Shown here in pieces: positions 45,401 through 57,100 of a stretch of 64,000 nucleotides of DNA. The translations under genes were made by a program, and so were the position numbers. Positions within the stretch are counted from its first letter, which is position 1. Every line of letters begins with the position of its first letter. Source of the DNA: Oreocharis arfaki (taxonomy: Eukaryota; Chordata; Aves; Passeriformes; Paramythiidae); assembly GCA_013398015.1 (NCBI GenBank), contig VZRR01003271.1:115390-179389 (forward strand). The letters are read 5' to 3'. Under the pieces are notes generated by a model. It made no database searches, had not been told where the DNA came from, and saw only the letters and a program-made list of their open reading frames with translations.

Positions 45401-47573
45401 GAGCCTTGAACCTCTTTAACAGCACATGGTACCCTGAGCCTGTGGTTTGACCTGAGCATCTGGTGTCAGATGCTGGGAAATATGTAGGGGCTGACAGGGT
45501 GTGACTGCCCATGCCATGAGTTCATGGCTGGTTCTGTGCTGGTGTCATCAGCAGGGCTGTGCTGGGCTCCTGGTGCTTGGGTATTGTAACTGTTGCAGTA
45601 ATGTATTGTAATGATCAACTTAATTACACATGTGAAAAATCTGCTTAATTACATATTTACTTTGGGGATTAGCTTTTCCCCGTAAGCATTCAATATTGAC
45701 TTTGGCTGAGACAAGTTTTCAAGATCTGCTTCCTTCAAGAGATGACTAATATTAGATCACTTAGTGCAGGGAGCCGGGTTTATCAAGTAGCTGTAATTAA
45801 TCATTTTGAAAGCTCCAGCTTAGTTTTGAGCATCTGCGCTTTTTCTCCCCAAAAGACAAGCTTTTCTTCCCATCCCTCTCAGCCCTTCCAAAACTTTCTG
45901 TGCTGGATGTAATTTTAGACCCTGTAATTTTCAGTGAGCTGTGTGCATGCAGAAAATAAATACAAACTGGGAGGAGACTTAATGTTAAGACAACTGATGA
46001 ATAATTAGTGTATTGAAATGTTAGTCTTTTATTTAGATAACTTAATAGCCAAATCAGAGTTCCCAATCCTTGCTTTCTGTGCTGCTCAATGCACTGTACA
46101 AATATATTATCACAGTAACTCCTCTCTGTCCAGAAATTATTCTATATAACAACTATTCCCTCTTGAGCCAGAGCCAGACTCCGCACTGAGCTCTCTCCAG
46201 TGTGGCAGGATGGCACAAGCCAGTTTGTGACAGCAACTTCCAAAACAGTCAGGAATTGAGGTAAAACAACTTTAAATAAGTAGATCTTCTGCCCAGAGGC
46301 AAGGAGAGCCTGTCCTCTCCCTGCACCACGCAGCTTCTCCATGGACTTTATTCCCTGTGCCCTCCGTAGGCACATCTGTTTTCATTTTTCGAGCAGCAGT
46401 GGAAATATTCTGAGCAACCTGGGTTAAATCCCTTGCCTTTCATTCCCAAGAGAATGGGTGTCCCAAGGGACATTTGAGTTTAAGAGTCATTTTTTCTTGT
46501 GTAGAGGAAAATGTAGCGTGTGCTTCCCAGGATGAGTTTTAAACTGAGTTGGTGGATTGGGAGTTGCACTTGCCTAATTAGTTTGGATTACGTCTGGATT
46601 TTTTTTTTTTCAATATTTGGTGGTGGTGGTTTTTTAAATTTTTTTTTCCTTCTTGGAACAAACAGTCTGGAGAAGATTTGGATTCTTCCTGCAAAAATCC
46701 AGGTCTGTTCGTAGCAATCAGTTGTGAAATGGGAAAATCTGGCTTGTCTTGACCCCAAAGTTTGGTTTTTTAACTTTGTGGTTCCTGCTTTTTTAAAAAG
46801 AAAATAAATACAATGTTTGGGACAAAAATACTGTTTTCAGCAAATTATCCTGGAATCATCTGGTCTGTATAAGTGCCCTGGGAGTTTTATGCCATCACAT
46901 GTTCAAAATAAGTAACAGATCTTCCTGTTGCCCCATAAATGTATGGAATTTTCATGAGTGTGAAGCTGGGTTTTAGACTTCAAAAAGCAGTTTTGAAAAT
47001 ACCTGATTCTTTATGGTTGACTGAAATTCAGGGCTCTCTCTTGTCTTCTCCTCATTCCACTTCTGAAGCTGTCATAAATCTGGGAACAAAAGGAAGGTGA
47101 AATTTAACTCCCACTTGCCAAGATAAGAATCTTAATTCATTATGTTTGATTTATGGACAAAAAAAAAAAGAAAAAAGTGGTGTTCTGCATGTACTGGTCC
47201 TTATTTCACAGCCTCTGAAAGTGCTGTCTCATGTATTTCTGAAATCAAAAGCTTTAACTTTATGAGAGTCACGTGGGAAGGAAGAGTGAGGAAGATGAAG
47301 AAAAGCAAGGGAAGGGAATTATTCCCTCCCCAGATCAGCAAAATGCACTTCTTCCTATCCAGGACAACAACTTTGAAGCAAGTGGTAAATGATTCCAGAA
47401 GCTGTTCCATGGCTGATATAGTTTGATAATTTTATTAAAGCTACTTTGAGGCTACTCTATAACAATGAGAAATCTTCTTTCGTTATTATGATTGCTGGAG
47501 GAAATAACACTGAGGGGAGAAAACCTGTTCAAAACCTAATTTTTCTTCTTTTTTTTCTTTCTTTCTCCTATAG

Positions 47574-48137
47574 GTTTTTTTAAGAAATCATAGCTAAGAA
47601 GAAGCACAATGGAGTTTTACGAGTCTACCTACTTTATCATCCTCATTCCTTCTGTGGTTATTACAGTCATCTTCCTCTTCTTCTGGCTCTTCATGAAAGA
47701 GACTTTATACGACGAAGTCCTCGCCAAACAGAAACGGGACCTAAAGTTCCCGCCTACCAAGGCTGACAAAAAGAAAACCGAGAAGAAGAAGAACAAGAAG
47801 AAAGAGGCTCAGAACGGGAACATCCACGAGTCTGACTCGGAAAGCGCCCCTCGGGACTTTAAGCTGTCTGATGCCCTGAGCACGGATGAAGAACACGTCG
47901 TCCTCACTCCCGTCCCCTCGGGCGTCACCGAGGCCTCCGCCGGCGTCAGGGAGAGGAAGAAGAAGGAGAAGAAGCACAAGGCCAACCAAGATGATCACGT
48001 AACTAAGGACTCGGAAGGATCCAAGTCTTCAGGCAAGAAAGTAGATCCAGTCCCTGTTACAAAACAGCCCACTCCACCATCTGAATCAACAGCAGCTAAG
48101 AAGAAGCCTGGGCAGAAGAAGCAGAAAAATGGAATGG
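47574..48137 (+). CDS. KTN1: KTN1 start-codon exon (residues 1-176)
   Basis: The acceptor is TATAG (AG at 47572-47573) after a long T/C tract. A 35-nt leader precedes the ATG at 47609-47611; coding begins there. The donor GT is at 48138-48139 in the sequence ATGG|GTACCT, unusual at positions +4 to +6 but the only one that keeps phase with the next exon and restores the conserved NG-x-DDQD junction. It encodes the membrane anchor and the first lysine-rich region. Codon use is GC-rich compared with the flanking introns. Confidence 0.95.
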
Positions 48138-51100
48138 GTACCTGATGTTGCATATGCTTTTTGCACAGAACGCCAGAACCGTGTTCTGCTTTTTGCGAGG
48201 CCACAGAGTGTCTCTCACAACTGTTCTGCCTGATCTCTATGGGGCAAAGCTCCCTTCTAACCTTCTCCTTTTTTTACGAGCTGTTGCTTTTTTCCCACCT
48301 TGTTTTTCATCTGGCAGCAGTGCTCTCTTTTTCCTCCTCCCGCCCTTGCTTTCTTCTACTAAAGAAGAAGCGGAACAGAGTAGCTCGTTCCTCTGCTTTG
48401 CTCTGTGGTTCGGCTGCTTTGCTCTCAATGAAAATTTTGATTACCTGAGAGAAGTCAGTAGATGTTTGCTGTGTGCATTCTGAGTCAGGCTGTGGAAAAG
48501 TGGAGCTCTGAGAGTGGTGGCTCTGCCAAGGGAGGGCATCTCGAGAAACCTCACAGCAGTCTGCAAAATAAATCACTGTTTAAGCGCAGGCTTAATGCAC
48601 AGAGAGGTGTTTGGTGGCTGATTCATGGATTGGTGGTTGATTCATTGCTGCCCACCTGCTACACCTCTGTAACTGAATGGAACTGATGCTAAAACTGGTC
48701 TGGCTGTTGTAACTGAAATATCCAACCTGGAACAGACCAAAAACTCGTCAGAATCACTTCTGATGGTCTTGACCGTGTCCTCAGCAGCTGACATGTCTCA
48801 GTGTGGTTGTCTTGACTAGGAATAGAAGTGAAAAAAGAATAAGAGTACCCAGTTCTAGAAAGAAATGAAACCCAAGATATTTGCAGATCCCCTCGTGAGA
48901 TGCAGGCACAGCAGGTTTGCACAGGGAGTGAGGAAAAAGAATGACATTGCTGCTTGATGTGGTAGATTTTTTATTTTTCTGAAAAAAAAAAAAAGGAGAA
49001 AAAAGACCCACCCACCACCAACAGAGAAAGTATCCAATCTTGTTTGTGGGTGTTCTCCAAAAATCTCTGTGGCACAGTTAAAATGTGGTCTGCAAGCACA
49101 GTTCTGAGGGCAGCCACGACTGACTCTTACCCTTGATTACAGGAGCTGACACCAGAGCCCTGTGCTGTGCGTGTCAGCTCTGACAAGAATCTTAATATAG
49201 CACAGGCTGTCCAAAATGATAAAAAAATTTCTCACTAGCAACTGCTTTTAAAAAGAACAGTTCCCTAATGGGAAACACTTATTTTCTGCTTCTCACAGTC
49301 CCAGTAGCTATTGGGGGTGTGTGTTTAAAGTGCCCAAGTGGGTTCACGGAGGGGAAAGATACACTTCTAGATAGGAAACTAATGTGGGTAACATGTGCTG
49401 TCTGCTCTGTCACAGTGAAATCTGGATTGGAGTTGTTAAACTGTTCCTTGCATTGCCGTGTGTTCTGCTTGCACATGAGATTCCTGTCTTAAAAATCACT
49501 GAGTGCTGTGGCTCTTGACTCTGCTAAACCTTCCTGTTGCTCTGGGGTCTCACCTGATCTGGGAGTTGTGTGTGTGTGTGAGTCTGTGTGTGTATGTGTA
49601 TGTGGATGACTTCGTGTTCTGATTTCAAAGATGTGAGTTTTTTTTCCTGGGAGTGGAGACTTTGGTTATTACAGATTTGCTGATTGAAAAGTATTGCTGA
49701 GGATGTACAGAAGAGCATATTGTCTTAATTGTCTGTTGCAGATGATCAAGATAGTAAGACTGATTCTGTTGTGTCTCCTGCCAAAAAGCAAGAGCCAGTG
49801 CTGCTCCACCAGGAGATAAAGCAAGAAAATGTGTCGGGGAAGAAGAAAGTCTCTGCAAAGAAGCAGAAAGTTGATAATGGTAAGAATTCAGTCTGTGACA
49901 TTGTTCAGATAAAGCTGACTGTTAAACCTTTTTGCCATCCATGCTTTAGTTTCTCTTCCTTTGGAAAAGGAACTCGTAGAATAGTAACTCTCTTGATTTG
50001 AAAAAGCAGGAATTGCAGGTAGGAAAAATTGCTGAGCCTGAGATCCTGTTAAATTTTATGAATGTCTGGTACCTCTGAGCACGGGATAATGAATGTTGTG
50101 AACCTTTCTGAGCTCCCTTGGGTCCAAACATCCACGCTTGAATGAGGAGTAATGTGCAGACTCAGAGTATAAGCTGAGCAGGCTTGAAGTTGCTCTGAGC
50201 AAGGCATGTCTGGAACTGCTGCTCTCATCTGCCCCAAACAAGGTTGCAGTTTTTTCAGCCAGTTGCTTTGACCACATTCCTCTCTTATTGTCCTTTTGTT
50301 GGCTGGCTCTTGATCCAACATAAACTGTTCATCTCTGCTGTCAAGGCCTTCACTGTTTGTCATGCCTTGTTCTCTGCCAAGATGCTGCTTCTTGTGTCCT
50401 CTTGGCTCACTGTGCCTCTGTGTGTGTGTTTTTCTCTTTTTTTTATTAAATTTTTTACAATGAGTGCTGTTGTGTCTGGCTTTTGGACACAGTGTGACCA
50501 TGAAGTGCTGTGAGGCCACCTTGTTAGCTTCTCAAGACTCTTCTCTGCTGGGGCAGCTATGAAGTTGGGAGCTGGTGGGCTGCTCCTGGAGTAGTCACAG
50601 TTGCCCACTGTTCCCTTTATACTTTGGTCGGGTTATCAGGGTGCAGATCTGTCGTGAGCCCTATTCAGTCCAGCATGGGGTTCCAAGCAGTGTTAAGTTC
50701 CTGTATAACTGAAAAACTCCAAATATTACTGGATTATTCCTGGAGATTAAGAAATTACTCCTGGAAAAAGCCTACTGATGGAGAACTTAGGATGTGATCC
50801 CCTTTTATGGATGTTCTTGTGCTTTTCCTGATGGAAAAATCAGCAACCCAGTTCTGAGACTGACGAGACTCTTATCAGGTGACACAAAGGCCACAAACTT
50901 GTCTGTACATGGCAATAAATGTCAGTACCAGCTCAGCCAGCAGCAAAGCTGAGCTGTCAGTGCTACAGGGCAATAGCTCATGCATGATTTGAATGCAAAC
51001 TGTTTTATTTTCAAGCCACCTCTCCAAAGTGACAGAGCAAAAAGAAGCTGTGGTGCACATCAGGATTAGCCAAGACAGTATTATGGGGATTTCATACTGC

Positions 51101-54100
51101 AAAATGTCTCATTGATATTAAAATGGTTTTGAAAGGAGGGGAAGTTAATAAGGAGAGGAAGGAAAAATATGAGGATAGCAACTGGAGTAGCTGGTGGTTG
51201 TTTCTGCTAGAGGAGAGCTCTCCTCACTTCGAGCTTGCAGTGTACCTGCAGGTGTTTGCTGGCTGCTTGAGTGAGAGACTCTTATCAGGTGACACAAAGA
51301 GGGCCATCTGGCCTATTCTGCTCCTTTTACAGCAGCCAGAATTTAAGAGTGTTTTATAACTGGCTCTCTGGCAGCCAGGAGTGCATGCTTATTTTGCACT
51401 GGTGGCCAAAACCCTGCATCCTACCCAATTCCTCCTCTCTCTGTGCTGCTGCCTGGCATCTGTTGTCCATCAGCCCTGCAGTCTGGGCTGGCTGGGACAG
51501 TGATTTTTCCTGCTGGGCCATGCCCAGCCTCTGGCATCCTGCAGGCAGTGTGGAGCAGGAGCTGGGCAAGCAGCAGCTGCAGCTCTGGCTGTGCCTGTTG
51601 CCCTAGGTCTGTCACTCCTGCTCTCCCCTCACCTGCTTTTGTCTCTTCTGAAGAGCTCTTTGGACAGAGGCTGCTCCTTACCACGGTGATCCAGTGGTGT
51701 GGGAGTGGAAACCTGGGGTGGGGCAGTAGCCCTGGGTACCTCTCTGCGTGTTGATGATGCCCAAAGCCTGCTCTGACAGATGAGAGATCTTCATTAAGTG
51801 CAGTGGGGTCTGCGTGCAAAATAAGCTTGATTGCTGCCTCTGCTGCATGTTCTGCCTAAGTGGTTGAGTTCACAGGTGATGTAATCCGTGAAAATGCTGG
51901 CAGTGAAGCACCAGCTTTTAACAGAATAGGGACAAAAGACTTTACTCATGTGATAGGGATGCTGAATGGTTTCCTGTACAGCCACAAGTAAAACAGTCTC
52001 ACTGATGCTATGTGCAACTTTCTCGCTAAAGTGAAATGAAAGTCAAAATGTGAAGGTTCTTCTCTTCTTCTCGTTAAAATGCTAAAAGGCAGCTTTGGAA
52101 GTAGAAATTTAATTGAAGCTATTAAATTACTATGCATTAGAGACCTTTATTTAATGCACTTACCTGAAGAGCTTTAATGAGTTAAACTGTGAAGGATAAT
52201 AGAAATAGAGAGTATAACTAACTACTGAGGTTAGAGATGCTTCAATTCAACTCTTAATATGTTAGGCACCTTTTCTAAAAAGGTTGATGTCAATTATTCC
52301 AGAGCTTTAACCCATCCTATGGACTTATGATTACAGTTTTGGTGGATGAACCTCTTATTCAAGCAACTACTTATATTCCTTTGATGGATAATTCTGACTC
52401 AGGCACTTTGGAAAAGCGTGAGCCGGTTGAAGTTGTAAAACACAATGTGAATGAGGGGATCCAGAAGAGCAGTGGCAAGAAACTGAAGAATGAAACAGAT
52501 AAAGGTAAGAAACTAATAATTCAGTCTGTCTCTGGCATAGCCTGCTTGCAAACCTCAACAGGGAAGATGTGTGGGAAGGGGGATCCTCTCTGATGTAATG
52601 TGAAGAAGAGATTTGAGGAAAACATTTGTGGCTGCAGGATGCTCTTCTTGTGAGTGCTCGTTCCTGCCTTGTCTTTGGCACTGTGGAATGGGCTTTGTGC
52701 CATCTGAATCCTTTCAGCTCTGACTGGGCTTTTGTGTCCCCAGTGAGCAAAGGGGTGATCACAGACCACACAGATGCAGCGAGGGAGTTCACAGTGGAGA
52801 GTTCACACATTGCCCACAGGGATGGACTCCAAACCCAGGGTGTTCAGCACAGGCTCTTGGAGTCTGCTGGAGGCTGGAAGTGCAGCCTACATGCTCCAGG
52901 GCTGTTCCTGGAGCTATCTGAGACTGACCCAGTGCAGTACAGAGTGACCTGAAGCAGATTGCCAGTGGGGAGAGTCTGGCACTTTCCAGGGAGACTCTGA
53001 ATTTTCCCTTCAGTGCAGTTGGAATTGGATGGGACAGAGGAACTTCCTTCATACTCTCCCACAAATGCCTGGAGTGATTAATGAGCATTGTGTTCCACCC
53101 TGGAGCTTTAAATAGGCCTCTGACCATCTCAAAGCCTGACAAACTTACTGAGCCATGAGGTGAGACCTCAGATTTGTGAGTAGCTAGGCTGATTCTTCAG
53201 TGTTGTCTGGCCCCTCGCTTCACTCTTTGGAACCCCTCTTTTTAGTCTTGTCTTCTAAAATGCCCCCTCAAAAGCTTCCTGGCGGCTCTTTGATTGGATT
53301 TCCCACATTCCTGAGGCTCCTCTCATGCTTCTAGCTCAGTGGCTGCACATTACTGTCCTGCAGCATCAAAGCCCCTCACGTGCACAAGTCCCTTCCCATT
53401 TCCTCGGCACGCTGTGACCTTCTCCATGAACTCCTAATTCTCCTGTGTCAGCTGGGATTTGCCCTCCCAATATAGAAATCTTGCCCTGCTCTAGCTGTAA
53501 GCTCCTTGGATGCAAGGGCAAGGTCTCTGTGCCTTCAGGGAGCACAGGGCTCAGGCTGGTCCTGGCCCAGCTGGGATGGATTCCTGGCTCACCAGACAGT
53601 GGCGTATTCCAGGTATCAGCATCACTGATGATGTCAATGCAGCACTGATGTGAGCTGAAGTCTGTGGCCAAGGCTAAGTTGGATTTAGGACTAGAAGAGA
53701 GAGTGTGCTAGAATTCCTCTGCCCTCCCTCCCCATGCTCTGTTATTCAGTGATTTTATGCTTGGTAATTTCTTTTAGGGCGTGGTGTCACTGCTGCTCTT
53801 TTTTTGTTCATTTATTTTTCAGACAGATATTTGGGTTTGATGTGTAAATTGGTTTCAGAGGTGTGTTTAGCACCTGTGGTGAGAACCCCAGACCCTTCTC
53901 CATGATCTATGGGACAATTTCTGACCAAGCATCACTTTTAAGCTTGTGCTTTCTTTTTTTATTCTTCTCATCCCTTCACATACTTTTGAGCACTGGTGGA
54001 TATTTGACAGGGATATGGGATGCCTTGGTCTTGTGCTCCCATTCCCTGGAGTCAGAGGGCCACCTAATGACCTGTCTATGTGCAGCCTGTTTGTGAGCTG

Positions 54101-57100
54101 TGGTTTTTGTTAGAGAATAGTTCAGCTGTATTGTCTTTCCTTGTGTGTGTCTTTTTAAACACTTGGTCAGCCACTAAGAGGGATCTTACTGATTTATCTT
54201 CCTGCTGCTGAACTCTTCTTGTTGCAGTTCTCTCAATCTAAATTTGGAAGTTAATATTTTTGCCTTCCATATATTGTAATCAAAAATGTGCCAGTTTTTA
54301 AATTAATTAACTTGTCATGTGCTTATTGCTTGTGCAGCCAGGCTGTCCTCCAAGTTGAGAGCTCAATTTAAATTACTGTCATGATACCCTGGAAGGGACT
54401 CTTCAATTTTTCACATTTATGCTATTTTTCTCCTCCAAAATCTGTGTTATGCTCTGTCCTCCTGCTAGCAGCACTGTAAACGTTACCAACTGTGCAAACA
54501 AAGTGGTGGGATTTTCTCTTTTCCCAAAACTATCAGCTGGCAGATTGTTATCGGATTTAAATTGGAGAGATGTTGTTTTTGCTGAATGTTCATGACCTCT
54601 TGCTTCTTGGCATTTCAGACTGGAATTAAATATAATGCATAATGATACCCCATCGCATGCTGTTTCAAGGCAAAATAAATAATTCTGTGCGGAGTCCAAA
54701 GTAAATAAATCCTCCCTTCTGTGTTGCAGAGAATGCTGAAGTAAAATTCAAGGATTTTGTAACATCCATGAAGAATATGATCTTCTCTGAGGACGAGGCC
54801 CGTTGTGTAGTGGAGGTGTTAAAGGAAAAATCTGGTGCAATTCATGATTTCTTGCAAAAGGTGAATGACTGTGGGGTGCTGTGGGCAGACAAAACTTATT
54901 AAACAAACAGGAGTTGGAAGAGGTGCTGTCACATTAGCTCTGTCAATGTTCTGCTGCGGTCTGGGCAGTCTGTCTTTGGAAGACTCTCTCCAGCTGGTCT
55001 GTGCTTGCCTTGCATGCAGGAATGAGTTTTCAGATGCCTTTGTGCTGCCCATCTGCCGTCTCAGGGGTGGCTCTGGCCACTTGGAAAGAGCAGGCATGGC
55101 CATGGAGATCGAGGAATACAGCAGGAATGCTGCTGCTGCTGATGCCTGTGTGTTGGCAGGGGCAAGGATGGCTGGTGGCTCTCGGGGATGATCTTTCCCA
55201 AATGTGTAAATGGGATAAGCTGTGGGGGAAATTCAGACAACCTGCTGTGGCTGTTCTCTTGATCAGCTAATTCTGTGGTTTGCAAGTCTACACAATGTAG
55301 TCTGATATCTTTGGGTATTTTTCATAGGATTGTAGGGCAATTCAGGTTTGGAAGGGACCTCAGGGGTTTGGAGTCCAGCCTCCTGCTCAGAGCAGGACCA
55401 GCTCTGAGGTCAGCCCACCCTGCTCAGGGCTTTATCCAGTCTGGATATCTTGAAGCCATCAGGGAGTGGGACTGCAAAACCCCTCTGGGCAACTTGTGCC
55501 AGTGCTTGGCAGTTCTTTTTAATTCTTGTAGTCAAGACAGAAGAGAATGGTGTCCACCAATATCTTATCACTACAGAATCACACAATCCTCAGGGTTGGA
55601 AGGGAGCTCTGGAGACCATCCAGTCCAAGCCCCTGGCCAAGGGAGGGTCACCTGGAGCAAGTGACACAGGAACATGTCCAGGTGGATTTGGAATGTTTCC
55701 AGAGAGGGAAACTCCACCCCTTCCCTGGGCACCTGTTGCAGGGCTCTGCCCCTTCCAGGAGAAGCAGTTTTTCCTCATGTTGAGGTGAAACTTTGTTGTG
55801 TTTTAGTTTGTGGCCATTGCTCCCCGTCCTGTTGCTGGGCGCACGCCTACTCCTCCCTGCCATGACTCACTGGGGGTGTCACTTTGTGCTTGTCTCATCC
55901 TGAGTGTCACACTTGAACTCTTGCAATCCTCTAGACCCTGTCTGCTCCTCTGCAGACATGGTACCAGGGCAGAAATGCAGAACTGGCTGCGTGTCAGCCC
56001 AGTTAATGCAATATATCAGCCCAACAACATGATTTGGGCTGGGAGGGGCTTCAGGAGGTTGTGCAGTCCAGCAGCCTGCTCAGAACAGGTCCAGCACTGA
56101 ATTCTGAGCAAGTTGCTCAGGAATTTGTCCAGTTGCCTTGAAAACCTGGCTACACTTGGAATGGTGTAGCCTGTTCTAGCAGCCACCCTGCTTGCTGTAT
56201 TTTTTTCTTCTAAAGGAAGATTTGGTGTTAAAGCTGAACCTTTAGGGTGAAAATGAGTTCCTGGGTTTGTACACAACCAAAAAATGTAGGTTTCTGTAGG
56301 TGGAAGTGTGAACAGTGCTCTCTCTGTAGCTCATGCAAGTCACTGACAGTGTATTTGTACTGCAGGCCTGCACGTTACCACTAAAGGAGAATTTCCAAAC
56401 AAATCCAGAGTGCATTTGTGAGACTGACACTTCTTTGCTTCTCCAGTTATCAGACTTCTTTGAGTGCAGTCCAGGTAGTCCAACCTCCTCCTCGAAGCAG
56501 CACCAGCTCTGGGGTCAGCACAGGCTGCTCAGGGCTTTATCCAGTCTGGCTTGAAACTTTCAGGGACTGAGACTGCACAACCCCTCTGGGCAGCCATCAC
56601 ACTTCACTGAGTCAAGTCTGAGCACAAACCAGTTGTGCTCCTTATTATGTTTATTTAATTTGTAGGACCAGTATGCAAGTGGCAGGACCATGGGGATTGT
56701 TCCTCCAGATCTGTTCCCTGGAGTATCTCTGAAACTTTGTGTGTCAGTGTAATTACAGAAATGTAATTACATCAGCTAGAGGCTCTCCTGGGAAGTGGAA
56801 GGAGACACCAGATCAGTGTTTCCTTTTCCCTTTGTGGTGAGATACTTCAAGCAATCACAGTTCTTGGATTATACCTGCTTTGAGCATGGGCTGGACCAGG
56901 TGATCTTGGAAGTCTTTCCAACCACAATTATTGACTGATTCAGCATCTCTGCATCTTTTCCCATTATTTCTCTTAATGGCTGTTCTTTATTTTCCCCACT
57001 GCCACCACAGCAGCTCTTTTGCAGTGGGAAGCACCTTAAGAGCCCATTTATGCTCTTAATTGGTTTCCATGCTTTGAAAATGCATTTCCTTGCCTGGTGA

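Larger units (their letters stand above)
25291..47573 (+). other. KTN1 intron 1 (about 22 kb)
   Basis: No coding exon was recognised between the CpG island and the KTN1 start-codon exon. It holds four CR1 fragments (31.0, 38.75, 40.4 and 42.0 kb), a T16 run (35925-35940), an A-rich tract (38484-38511), a GT repeat (40189-40202) and AT-rich segments with paired CTTAATTACA motifs (45.6 kb). It ends in a strong polypyrimidine tract followed by TATAG. The left limit depends on which exon 1 donor is used. Confidence 0.6.

Noticed and set aside
49524..49718. Minus-strand frame with His-Thr/Ile-His repeats
   Set aside because: Artefact of the TG-rich microsatellite at 49.57 kb.
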